The notes: generated by a model from the sequence alone, not told the origin. A DNA stretch of 64,000 nucleotides from Pterobdella sp. o SKG-2022 (GCA_964035795.1 OZ038320.1:4031896-4095895), one strand, 5' to 3'; positions 24,201 to 36,148 are shown, counted from the stretch's first letter. Program-made: numbers and translations.

Positions 24201-26099
24201 CACTCAAATATAACAGAAATATAATGATTTGCTCGAGCCAAACACTGATTGTTTCTATTAAAAAGTATATTTGAAAATGTTACATTGATAACAAAGAGCT
24301 TCGTACTTTTGAATAGAATTTTTATATTAAAATATTATTGTTTGAAAATATCTCTATTTGAAAAAATAATATAAGAAATAATAACTAATAATACCGGACA
24401 TCAAGATAACCTCAAAAATGAAATATGAAAAAGCACATAAATGATAAATTCAGACTGGAGAGAAAAAATATAATGAATAAAACCATCTGAAAAAATAAAA
24501 CCATAATTTAAAAAGTTAAAGACAACAATTAACGCACTCCCACATAGTCTTCGCCATTGAAGATCTGGGGAGGCAGTGCCTGTGTCACACTCCTTTCTCC
24601 CTGTGTTCGATGGTCAAGATTTTATATTTTTATGATTCTTGCTGTTATTTTTTTTTGGTTATTTTTCAATTTTTCGTTTATTATTTTTGTTGACATGTTG
24701 TTTTGATGTATTGAATATTGGTAATTGCTCTCTATTTTGAAGTAAGCCTTTATAAAATAACCTTAGCATTTATATATTTCACATCATTGTTATCATTATT
24801 CTTATTTTTAATTGGAAGTGAATTAATCTGAATAGAAGACCTTATATGATCTCTCGGAAAGGGCAGCTTACATTAGGTCAGTTTCGTACATTATTTGCTC
24901 TAATACAATTGTGTTATTACTTTATTATTTTTTCGCCATTCATTAGGCCAAGAAGTGATTATTTAATGATTCTTAAATTTATTGATTCATTTTCACTCTT
25001 ATACAGTCATGATTTTCTTGCTTCTTATATTTACTCTTATTTCCCTTCATATAAAAACTCTTCCCACAACACCTTTGTTGTATGCTTCCTCATAAAGGCT
25101 CGCTCCTCCTCGTTGAGAGGGTCCCCAATGTCCACAACATCATGTTCTATCTGCTTGCTCTCCAGGGTCCATACTATGTGGTCCTGCTTCTTACGGATCT
25201 GTGTGTATTTGTATGATTGTTTAGCAATTGAACTTTAAAAACATAAGATGTCTCTGAAAATTTTTGATTGTTTGTTCTTTTTGTGTCTTTGTTTTTTTAT
25301 TTTGATTATTTAATTTATTTTGTGTGTGTGTGTTTTTTCATTAGGTATTTTTTTAAATCTTTTTGTCTGTGTGCATGTGGACTAATTAAATAGGTATAAT
25401 TGTTGAGTGTGTATAGTTGTCCGGCTTTAGCAAGATTAGTGCTTTAAAATTTTTTTCATTAAATGCATAAAGAAATTTGAGTGATTTAATGTTTCACAAA
25501 GTGGCACTCAATGTTAACCAATCTGTGATGTATATTATTGTGTTATTGAACTAAAAGCTTATACGAAATATATAGGAAGCTACTAAATATTTATATTTTC
25601 TTATATAGAACTACAATAATATCAATTTTGGGTTTTTCCAAAAGTTTAGAACAATGCATGTTTATCAATGAATTAAATAAATCGAAATAGAAAAGATTTG
25701 TGAACAAAAATTTTTTATATTCTTATAGCTTTACGAAACTTTCATAAGAAACGAAAACTTTGGAAAAATACAATGAAAATTAGTTAACATAATAATTAAA
25801 CTAATCCAAGAGTTCATAAAGTGATAGAACGTTTATAATAATGTAGTATTTTTAAAAACACCGCAAGATTTATTTTGAAGCTACTGTGCCAAATCTTCAA
25901 TAATTTTAATAACGAGAGTTGATAAGAACGAATATTTTTGTCCCGGAAAACAGATGATTTGAAATCATACTTACAAAGTTATTTTGTACCATGTTATTGT
26001 ACAATACATAAGTTTAATAGATTGTATTACACTATTATTATAGATATGTCTTACCTCAGTGTTGCCAGTGGTACAAGATACATACACCTTGACTACCAT
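21249..26099 (-). CDS. SH3BGR: SH3BGR-like thioredoxin-fold protein with long Ser/Lys/Asp repeat tail
   Basis: Twelve exons, 510 residues: 26055-26099, 25073-25198, 24538-24600, 23799-23921, 23526-23558, 23277-23348, 22862-22960, 22613-22672, 22386-22442, 22143-22289, 21366-22022, 21249-21299. Exons 1-4 encode the glutaredoxin-like SH3BGR domain: MVVKVYVSCTTGNTE, IRKKQDHIVWTLESKQIEHD, LPPQIFNGEDYVG, DYKSFFDALEWEQLFEFL. The family lacks the redox CxxC pair, and so does this protein; its LPPQIFN motif is the proline-rich signature. Human SH3BGR has a Glu-rich tail; here about 390 residues of tail start as E/D/K-rich exons and become repeats of KK..S(6-14)..EDEKKKPA with Pro/Ala/Lys spacers, closely like Nopp140/SRP40. 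No LisH motif or SRP40 C-terminal domain is visible, so orthology to Nopp140 is not supported. The serine runs with acidic neighbours suit casein kinase 2. Every intron is phase 0, so middle exons could be skipped without frame loss. Confidence 0.93.
21366..22289 (-). repeat. Coding repeats: about eight Ser-run/acidic/Lys-Pro-Ala units
   Basis: Within the last large exons of the SH3BGR-like gene each unit has a lysine pair, a serine run of varying length, a short Glu/Asp cluster, KK or KKK, and a P/A/K/T linker of about 10-20 residues. The serine runs mix TCA, TCT, TCG and TCC codons, and unit lengths differ. The array therefore looks kept by selection on protein composition rather than being a fresh DNA expansion. 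Confidence 0.85.
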
Positions 26100-27691
26100 T
26101 GTGTCCTTGTGAGGGTTTAGTTGTATTTGAACTATAATTGACCTTACGTAAATTTGTAAACTGTATTCAACTAAATTCAATCTTGTTGTTTAAACGGGTT
26201 TTAATTAATTTTATTTCTATTTTTGTTTAACTATAACAAACTCTAATGTTCAAAGAGTTTTTGAATTATGCTAAGTTTGTTAATATTATACAGCAGTTTA
26301 AATATTCTCAAAACCCATTATCATTAGTTTTTTATTATGGTAAACGTTTATTTGATTTAGTATTGGATAAGTACAATGCAAATGATTCACTTCAAATTTA
26401 TTTATAAATATTTGAGAGGTTCAATTCAACTAAATAATAACCCATGCAACGCTTAACTACACGTTACTTGTGCTTATCCAAGTAGTTTGACCACTAAAGA
26501 AAAGCAGTTTTTATAGACAATCAGATAAATTAAAATAATGAGTTAAATATAATACAATTAAATTATCAACAAGAAACAAAACAACACAAATTAGATTGCA
26601 GCTGCTGCTTTTCTTATGAGTTATATCTATTCCATCCACATACTGTTATATGACTATACTGTGTTTATCGTTAGAGCATATCGTATATCTAACTTGCAAT
26701 ATATATTTAGTTTGAAAAACGTATATATTTTTGCTTCCATGATTATCTTTTTTTAGCGTAGGATCATACTTTCATATTTTTCTCGAGATCATCATATTTT
26801 TGAGGTGAATGGCATACTCATAATAATATTTAGTTGCGGACATAAATATTGTATCCCTTTTTTACCTCCATCTCAGTTTATCACCATTGGTTATATAGGC
26901 TATATTCCTTCTTTTATTAGTGGTTTTTAACATTATTTTACTTCATTTTAATTTTTTGAAGTTTGTATACATAATGTAGAAAAATAAAATGTTTCTCTAC
27001 AAAAGTTTTGTGCCAATGCTTACAATTTTTCAGAACGACATTCAAAAATAATGTAGCTGACTAGTTTGAACACTTTAGTAACCAGTATCCAAATACTTGG
27101 AGAAATATTTAAATAGAAACTTATTCGAATGAGCGGACCAAGCATTATGAAAACAATGAAAACACAATGGCTTAAATTTTTTGCTAACAAAATTTTTGAT
27201 GAAAACTATAAAGAATCGAAGTTTTAGCTTTCAATTCGACCAAAGCTACCTTACATACTTTATATTTCGTTTTCTATGGGTTTATTTCTAATAAACCTTT
27301 TTTCTCATAAAAATAAACATAATATTTCAATATAATTGCTAATGAACGAAACTAGAAGCAAATCATTTAGTTAGATTAGAATGAGAAATATTCAAAACAG
27401 TTTTTTTTCGAGTATTCAGTTCAAATTCCACTTTACTATATAATTACGAAATAGAGAACTTCAAAAAATGACTGCAACAATTATTTTAATTGTCAAAAAT
27501 ATTATAAGTTGAAATTTATAATTTTAGAATAACAAATGGAAATTAATTTTGAATATGTTTTAGCTTTTTGAAAAGCTCTTTTTAAAAAACTGACAAAATC
27601 TCAATACATCGGAGTAAATTTATCTATGTTATTGTTAAACAAATCTTCGTAGTGATTTTCATTCAAATTTATTCTTCTATTGAAGAAAGTC
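26100..27691. other. Divergent intergenic region between SH3BGR-like gene and SPT5
   Basis: About 1.6 kb between two start codons pointing away from each other. It should hold both promoters and 5' UTRs. AT-rich, with no clear element or open frame seen. Confidence 0.5.
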
Positions 27692-30600
27692 ATGGCTGAC
27701 GAAAAACGTTATAGCGATGACGATGACAGTAATTCTAACGATGGAGAAGAAGAAGAAGATGAGGAAGAATATGATTCTGAGGAAAACGAAGACTATGAAG
27801 ACAGACCAAGAAAAAAAAAGAAACGGCGAAGTGCCGCAGACTTTATTCTCGATGAAGCTGGTTTGTTTCATTATTTTATTTTATAAATAATGAAAAGGTT
27901 CACATATCCATATGCTCTTGAACACATCCGTGGCCGATGACGTCCTCGCGAGTCACTTCCCAGCCTTCAATGAAAAATTGAAAAAAAATGTCTAATTAAT
28001 CAAAATTTTTTAAAAATTGAATTAAATTTTGTATTCTAAAATTTTTGAAACATGTGTTAATGAAAGTTTTTGTTTTTCAGAGGTGGATGATGATGATGAT
28101 GAAGAAGATGTTGGAGATGCGGAATCAGATTTTGAGCAGTTGAATAAGGATTTTGTTGCTGTAGATGAGGGTCCTTCTGCCAAAGAAATTGAGGGGAAAA
28201 GAAGACTCAACATGCTTCTGTAATGCCTGATCAATTATACAAACCAGCTAATACCTTCTCACAATTTATGTTTTTTTTTTCAATTTTATACAGTTATTTA
28301 TAATTCAAGTTGACAATATTCATAATAAATCATAAAAGGGATGATGATGAAGAGAAGGTAGCAAACTATTACAAAGAAAAGTATGTTAACATATCGAGAC
28401 ATGACATAGATGGTGAGGGTAAGGGTATGGTAGATGAGGTCACACAAGCTGCCTTGCTTCCTTCCATCAAGGTGACCTCATTAATGAATTCTTATATTGT
28501 AATTTGTATTAGTGTTATTGTGTTCGCCTATTATGTATTTCAAACTCATATTAACATAGAAATTGATTTAAGATAAAAATAATGGTTCAAATAATAAGAA
28601 TAATATAAATAATTAAATTATTTTCACTTCATAATACTAACACCAAAAAAAATATACTATCCACAGGACCCAAATTTGTGGTTGCTGAGGTGTCGTATGG
28701 GGGAGGAGAAAGCCACTGCACTGCAACTGATGTCAAAGATGATTGCTTATGAGAAGACTGGACAATCTTTAGGGATTCAGTCTGTGGTTGCTAGAGAAGG
28801 TTCGAGAGAAACTTATGATTATTAATGTTGCTTTTATTATTCTTATTTCACAAAAACTCAGGCTTAAGGGGCTATTTGTACATAGAATCACACAAGCAAG
28901 CCAATGTTAAGAAACTCATAGAAGGAGTCAGCAACCTGGATATTGGCAAGTATAGGCAAGATGTGAGTCATTTTTCATTATTATTCTTATAATAATATTA
29001 ATAATATCATTGTAATTATTATTATTATTATTATTATTAGTAGTAGTAGTAGTAGTAGTATGTATTTCTAATAATCATTTATGAATTTTTTCATTAATGT
29101 TAGTACCCCAATCATTTTTATCAATATCATTAAACCAAATAGATAATTCATCTTCACACACACATATGAGTGATCTAAATAACAATAGAATAACTTGCAC
29201 ACACCACTTGCAGATGGTCAGCAAGGCAGACATGCCTATGGTGCTCAAAGTTGTCAAACAAGTTGATAATCTCAAGGTGGTGCTCTAATGAAAATAATAA
29301 TAAGTATTCTTTGTCTAAAAAAATTAAGTTGTTCAACTTCATAACATTTTACAAAGTTTTAAATACATTTATTTGGAAAAACTTGATTAATGAAATATCA
29401 TAACATCATAAAATTTTAGCTGATTGAAGTTTTTTAAATTCACCAATTAACATTAATGATTCTAGATAAAACTAATAACTATTTTATATTTTATATTTTA
29501 ATTCAACTTTATAATTATGAGAATTTAAAAACGCTATGAAACCATCTGATAATATCGAAAACAACATACACAACCTATATGGTAGGTGAATCAATGGGTG
29601 CGGTTGAAGAGGGGTGTGTTCAAGGATGACCTGGCTAGAGTGGAGTATGTGGAACCATGCCAAAGAAAGATCCACCTTAAGCTTATTCCTCGTATTGATT
29701 ATACACAGAAGAGGGGTTTTAAAAGAACTAACCAGGTTTGTGAGTGAGAGGATGGAGTTTACTGAGTTGATAAGGTTTTGTTGAGGATCGGTTGCATGTT
29801 GGTTGTTGGGAGTATTTTGTTGTGCTCAACATTCTATTGAAGTAGTTGTTTTTTGAGCTATTGATAGTCAAAAAATCTCTGCTAACATGAAACTGAGCAA
29901 AAATTGTGATGACATGTAGTTACACTGAATCTGTCTATTTTTATTCCTAAATAAATTCATTTATTACGAAAACACTACCACTAAATCAACCAAACCAACA
30001 GACTGAGAAGCGCAAGAGGTTCAAGAGGAATCCTCAGAAGTTGTTTGACGCAGAAGCCATTAAGGAATTAGGAGGAGAAGTCACCACTGATGGCACTTAC
30101 ACTGTCTTTGAGGATAACAGGTTGGTGTTGTGTGGGAGGTTTGCTGTATGAACTTTGTTTGATTGTATTTTTTAAATAGAAATTTAACTTTTTAGAGACA
30201 TTTTAATGTACTTTTAAGCAATATCAATTTTAAACTACAGTGTTATGCTAAAGCTATACATACCGAAAATTCTAGCTTTTTTTGCTAATAAAAAATTTTC
30301 TCATAATATCGAAAATAAAAATATTTTTTGTTTTAGCAAAAAATGAGTAGGGGGTAGCGGAATTTTAGGGTTTTTGAATAATGTTTGTATGCATTCTTGA
30401 GGATTTCAGTATAGATACACAATCAATGAAACTGATTGGCTCAAATAATTTTCAATCAGAAATTTCTAAATGGAGCAAATACATTACAGATACATGGATG
30501 GATTTTTGTTTAAAGTCTTCAACATCAATGCTCTTGTAAGTATTAGTTTACTTAATAGATTAAGTTTTATAAGTATATAGAAAGGTTTATAGATAGTTAA

Positions 30601-33600
30601 GTATCATTAGAGGTGGAGTAAGTTAGACTAAGATAGAAGGAAAACTACATATATTTTATTCTAATATGGTTTAAGAATAATAATCAGCCTTGGTAAGAAC
30701 TAAATGCTTTATAATATAAGTTTAATTTATTAAAGAATTTAGTTGAAAAATAACTACAAAAAAGTAATTATTTTTTACCAACTATTTTTATACAACGTTA
30801 TACAAAAAATTTGAGTATTTAATAAAATATATTATCTGATATAATTTTGTGATAATATAATATAAAACATAAACCATCTGTCACCAACAGCTGACTGAAG
30901 GGATAACACCCACTTTATCTGAGCTGCAAAAGTTCGAATCACAAAATGATGGTGTGTTTGTGATACCTATGTAATCTCACATCTATGATATGCCAAGAAA
31001 ACAAAAAATGAACTAAATAATTACACATTCGGCAATAAAAACTCAATCAAAATTGTATTCAAACGAATTGAAACAAAGAACAATTACACATTCAAACAAC
31101 CGGCCCACAAAAACCAGGAAAACGATCACAACACCAACCAATACAACCGAGCATACCATCAACCCACACAAACCATCACAACACAAAACGACAGGAGGAC
31201 TGGAAGTCAAATCAGTAGTGGAGATCCCTAAGTTTGAGATGGGAGACATGGTGGAGGTGATAGAGGGAGGTTTCACGGCCATGCAGGGGAGGGTGATCAA
31301 CATTGATGGCACCAGGATTACTGTCAAACCTTCCCACAAGGAGTTTGATACCCTTGTCTTTGAGGCATACACCCTCAAGAAGTTCTTCAAGATAGGTACG
31401 TGTGTGGTTGTTTTGGTTGGGTGTTCACGATTGCTTGATTTTTTTGTTAGATTTTTTATGAGCAAATTTTGCTGTTGTAAGTGTGAGGATTTTAATGAAA
31501 CTTATATTTTTACTTTCAACTCAAATACACAAACACACACAGGGGACCACGTGAGAGTATTGAGGGGCAAGCACGAGAGGGAGACAGGAAGTATTTTGTC
31601 TGTGGAAGAGAACCTTATCACTGTGCTCAGTGATGTCAGCACATCTGAGGTGGTCATGATAATGATTTTTGTGGTGTTGATGATGATCTTGTAGTTTTGA
31701 GGATAATTTTGTGGTGCTTTCAATATTTATGGCTTTAATAATCGATAATAGTTTTCTATGGTTTTAAATATCGTCGATTGTATAATGCATATGAAACGAT
31801 AATCTACTAATGTAGAAGCATTATTTACTCAATTCCTATCCGCAGTTCAAAGTACTGCCAAAAGACTTGCAGTTGTGCAGTGAAGTGGCGTCGGGTGTGG
31901 ACTCGTATGGCAAGTTCACTTTTGGAGACCTTGTTCAGATCGAGTATGTTGTGTTGTTTCCATTGGATCAATGGAAGGATGGATAGAGATAGAGAAAATT
32001 TATATAACTTTCAATCATTAAAAGAAATAAACATATACTCTAGCAACTTTTAATCTAAGTTTACTCATACAAACTGAAGTTTAATAAAACAATATCCACT
32101 ATAATCAATCTATAAACCCCTACTGAAATATGTGATTTAATTATAACGATCAACAGCGCTCAGACGGTAGGTGTAATAATCAGGATGGAGAAGGAGTCAT
32201 TCACTGTACTGGATATGTATGGAAAGGTAGGTAGGTAGGTAGGTAGGTAGGTAGGTAGGTAGGTAGGTAGGTAGGTAGGTAGGTAGGTAGGTAGGTAGGT
32301 AGGTAGGTAGGTAGGTAGGTAGGTAGGTAGGTAGGTAGGTAGGTAGGTAGGTAGGTAGGTAGGTAGGTAGGTAGGTAGGTAGGTAGGTAGGTAGGTAGGT
32401 AGGTAGGTAGGTAGGTAGGTAGGTAGGTAGGTAGGTAGGTAGGTAGGTAGGTAGGTAGGTAGGTAGGTAGGTAGGTAGGTAGGTAGGTTTGATAATGATT
32501 ATTACAATATACAAATTCACAAACTCATCTTGAACTGTCACTATAATAAAAAAACATTTTCAAGTTTACCTATGATGACATCACAGGAGCGTGTAGGACT
32601 GAGGCCGAATGAGTTGTCAAAGAAGGCCACAAAACATATGGCCATGGCTCTGGACTGTGAGCAGAAGAACATCAAAGTTAAAGACGTTGTTAAGGTTTGT
32701 CTTACTTACTATTAACCACTTTTTTAATTAATAACTCAAAAGCTTGTTTTTCATAGTTTAAGGTTTTTATTGCCTGTTAATATCATACTATTCAGAGTTT
32801 ATTATAGTGGTATAAAATTCAAAAGTTTTTAGGCCACAATTATGCAGTAAACATTATACTACACAATAAAATATAATGTTTAACCTGCTCAACCACAAGG
32901 TGATAGATGGACCTCTACTGGGACGCAGGGGTGAGGTGAAGTATGTGTATCGATACTTCATCTTCCTCTACTCCAATGAACATCATTACTTTGTCTGCCG
33001 CAACAAGCACCTCATACTAGCCTCTAGTTCTGACGTGGGTTTTGGGGCATTTCTATGAGTCATCTCATTCATAAGTTTACTTGTTATACACAAGTTTACT
33101 TATTATAATCTTTATTAAGGAGAAAGAAAGTTTTGAATTAGATTGATTTAGTCATTTAATGATGAGTGGTCAATCTTGTTTTATATTTAACAATCTTACC
33201 ATAATAATTAAGTAATAACACCAAAAACATTAGTAACAATAAATAATAATAGAATAACACATTGAAAACAGCAAGGGCACCACATAGGCGGCATGACAGA
33301 CTCGATGCTGGGCATGTCTCCCCGCCTGAACAACCACCAAGCCACCAGAGGAGGCCGGGGTGGGGGGTCCTCCAGGTGGAGAAACGATAAGGAAAATAAG
33401 GAGTGGCTAGGTGGGTGTTGGATGTTTTTTGTGCAGTTTTTATTGTATTATTTGTTTTTATGATTAAGTGGATGTTTGTTTTGTTGGTTTATGGTGGTTT
33501 TCGGTTCTGTTCCATACTTGTTCTTTGTGAAAATAATGTTTAAAGTATCTTTTCAGAGACATCGTATGTACTTTTCTTCAATATTTTGTAACGAAAAACA

Positions 33601-36148
33601 TTAAATAAGAGGAATTTTTAATAAATTTATTGAGAATCAGAAGCTATAATTTTCGATAAGTTTAGCCTTATCATAAAACGTTTTATGATAAGGCTAAACT
33701 TATCGAAAATTATAGCTTCTGATTCTCAATAAATTTATTAAAAATTCCTCTTATTTAATGTTTTTCGTTAAAAAATGTTTAAAGTATCATGCAATTATTC
33801 ATATTCATAACCCAACCATCTCCTAAATATCTATTAATTTAACTCGTCTAAACAACTGTTAATCCAACCTTAATCTTATCAACTTCAAACCACCCACAAC
33901 GCAGAAAAGAGCGTGTTGATAACACAGGGAGTGTATAAGAGCAAGCTGGGTGTGGTGAAGGGTATCACGAACGACACAGCCAGAGTGGAGTTACATAGTG
34001 AAGTGAGGGTGATAAATGTGGAACTAGCCAAACTCAAGCTCATCGGGTTGGTCATTGGTGTTGTCTGTGTTTCAACACTTTTAAAAGTAAAATGACAAAA
34101 TGGGTGATTGCTCGTTGAAATGTAGATTACGTTATCGTTTTTTAATTTTTTGGTCAAGTCTTGGTTAATGAAGGTGTGATCTTCGATCGATTGAGTATTA
34201 TTTTTTATATTGCTGTTTTACTTTAATTTATTTTGTTTTTTTATATTCAATTAAATTTTAACTTTCTTTCAAGTTTATGTTTACTCTTTTTTTTAGTCAT
34301 CAATTCCATCATTTAATAATTAAGTATGAAGTTTTATTTATATATATGTACTTTATAGTTATGAGAAATAGCAATAAAAAATAAAAACACCACACAGAGA
34401 TGGCCAGCTCAGATCAGCTTCATCCTTTAGTCATTATGCTCGCACTCCCAACACCATGCCTACCCCCATATATGGCAGTCAAACTCCTCAGCCCGATGGC
34501 TCAAGGACTCCTTATGCTGGTATGAGAGGGGGTGTTATGTAGGAGTGTGTTGGTTATGATCATAGTTATAAGAAAGGTATAATTTGAGGTAGTAGTCACG
34601 TACAGTAAAAAATTCAAGCTTTAATCAGTATTTTTGAAGCATTTTCATCCATCACTATATTGTCATGTGGATAAAACAACAACAAATATAATTGTGTTTC
34701 ACCGATATTGATGCACTAATGTGCATGCAGGCACTCCTCGCCATGAAGGATCAATGACTCCGAACAGACACTCTGCCTGGGACCCCTCCACTTCAAACAC
34801 TCCTGCGAGGTTTGTTCTACTGATATGTGTGCGATAAAAATTACTTTTCAAGATGAATGAATTAAAAAGTATTTTATAATAGAAATAAACATGGTTTATT
34901 GAGAAACTTATTACACGAAGCTTTTCATAAGAATACCTTACATTATCAAGTGTCACACTTTTTCAATAAACCATAGTTTTTGTTTCTATTATATTGATTT
35001 CCGGCTATTTTACGTCAAAAAAGTAATTTTTTAGTTCTTCAACGTGAAAATAGATTACAATACGATATGTCAATTGTCTTGAGTTAAAAGTTCGATTTGA
35101 GTTAAAAGCAACTATCAACATGGCAACAGACACAGCGATTATGACGACATGAACATGGGAGATGACGTGGGTACTCCAGGATCATTCGTGCCATTCTCTC
35201 CCAACCAAGCCTCCCCCCTCAGCGTGCCAGGTTGCCATGTGTTGTTTTATGCCTTAAACTTTGCCTAAGTGGTCTTAAAATTATTTAGAATTAAAAAAAC
35301 GCTTGAATAATTGAAATTTTTTTATAGTTATTCAACATTATTTTCAGTTTATTTTTTATATTTATAAAATTTTTCTATATATCTTTTATAATCGTTTTTA
35401 ATACAGAATGTGTGTTCTAAATCACTTTCAAATATTTAATCTCTTCAAATCAGTTCAAAGTCCTAGTGCATACGACTCATACCACATGCTGGCATCCCCG
35501 ATGGCATACTCCCCCACCACACCTGGTCTTCCTCCCACCCCATCCACACCACTCGCCAGTGATCCTAGCGACTGGGTTGCAGTGAAGATGGTGGTGGTTG
35601 TCGGATGCACCCATGATGAGCTGGAACATATAGGTTCTGTGGGAGTCGTCAAGTCAACCACTGTTAGATTATTTTCATTTTCGTGTTTCAACTAGTAATA
35701 ATTCTCTTGCTTATTAAAAATTTAAGATTCTACACCATATAAACTATGAGCCTCTTATTTAATCATTAAGCAATGTGTTGCTTTATAGATGAACATGTGT
35801 TCAGTGGAATTGAAGGACAGTGGAAAAGTGATCAGGTTGGCTACCCAGGATCTGCAACCAGCAATGCCTGACAAGGGCGACAGGGTTTGTCACCAATATT
35901 GACTTATCGATATAACTAGATATAAGTAATTCGGCCGTTTAACACTGGAACAGTAGTCACTACTAGATATTTCATAGTTTGTTGGGTAGTTTTAAGAGAA
36001 TATGACACGGCAGGTACGGGTGATACGAGGGACCAGGAAGGACTGCATAGGAACCTTACAGAGCGTGTCCAAAGGGGAGGGTGTGGTGAACCTAGATGGT
36101 GAGGTTACTGTTTTGGCTCTCCCTGATCTTTGTAAAATCGTTCCTTGA
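27692..36148 (+). CDS. SUPT5H: SPT5, transcription elongation factor (DSIF large subunit)
   Basis: Complete gene, 24 exons, 949 residues: 27692-27860, 28081-28219, 28339-28471, 28667-28799, 28862-28962, 29214-29276, 29586-29735, 30002-30120, 30490-30535, 30891-30951, 31195-31395, 31543-31649, 31846-31943, 32157-32226, 32587-32694, 32900-33034, 33272-33410, 33905-34046, 34398-34519, 34731-34809, 35136-35230, 35454-35662, 35789-35884, 36014-36148. With SPT4 it forms DSIF, which clamps elongating RNA polymerase II, mediates promoter-proximal pausing with NELF and supports elongation after P-TEFb phosphorylation. Residues 1-100 are acidic; the NGN domain, which binds SPT4 and polymerase, is at about 148-246 ([19 protein letters not shown]). 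KOW modules follow ([60 protein letters not shown]). A short C-terminal region with TP motifs ([27 protein letters not shown]) covers about 705-840, then a final KOW. Human SPT5 has 1087 residues; most of the difference is the shorter repeat region. The exon 11 acceptor could be 31195 or 31198. Confidence 0.98.
29015..29060. repeat. (ATT)n running into (TAG)n
   Basis: Compound trinucleotide repeat in the SPT5 intron between exons 5 and 6; the unit changes once, from ATT to TAG, at about 29039. Confidence 0.9.
30183..30320 (+). repeat. Diverged relative of the palindromic element, in SPT5 intron 8
   Basis: The segment around 30190-30225 (TTTTAGAGACAT..ATGTACTTTT..CAATAT) matches the left flank of the 33589-33770 palindrome (TTTTCAGAGACAT..ATGTACTTTT..CAATAT). 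CGAAAATTCTAGCTT near 30267 matches CGAAAATTATAGCTT in the palindrome arm. Alignment was by eye; the relation is likely but unproven. Confidence 0.5.
32227..32488 (+). repeat. Pure (GTAG)n tetranucleotide array starting at an SPT5 5' splice site
   Basis: About 65 uninterrupted GTAG units fill most of the 360-nt intron between SPT5 exons 14 and 15. The first GT of the array is the intron's own donor (GGAAAG|GTAGGTAGG). I see no sequence variant in the array. The minus-strand open frame here (PTYL repeats) is only the repeat translated. Confidence 0.98.
33589..33770. repeat. Perfect 182-bp palindrome without spacer, SPT5 intron 17
   Basis: The two 91-nt arms are exact reverse complements; the centre is ACGT at 33678-33681. 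The direct repeat AATGTTTAAAGTATC stands at 33535-33549 and again at 33774-33788, only 3 bp past the right arm but 39 bp before the left arm. It has no coding capacity. It is probably a foldback or MITE-type element, or a recent inverted duplication. Confidence 0.93.
34873..34993. repeat. Imperfect inverted repeat (hairpin element), SPT5 intron 20
   Basis: Left arm TATAATAGAAATAAACATGG.. (from about 34874) pairs with the right arm ending ..GTTTCTATTATA (about 34955-34993). Both share GGTTTATTGA or its complement, with a few mismatches and a loop of about 45 nt. It looks like a small non-autonomous hairpin element, not related in sequence to the 33589 palindrome. Confidence 0.7.

Noticed and set aside
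32197..32541. Minus-strand 114-codon frame of PTYL repeats
   Set aside because: Pure translation of the GTAG microsatellite; a 4-nt unit read in triplets naturally gives a 4-residue repeat without stops on this strand.
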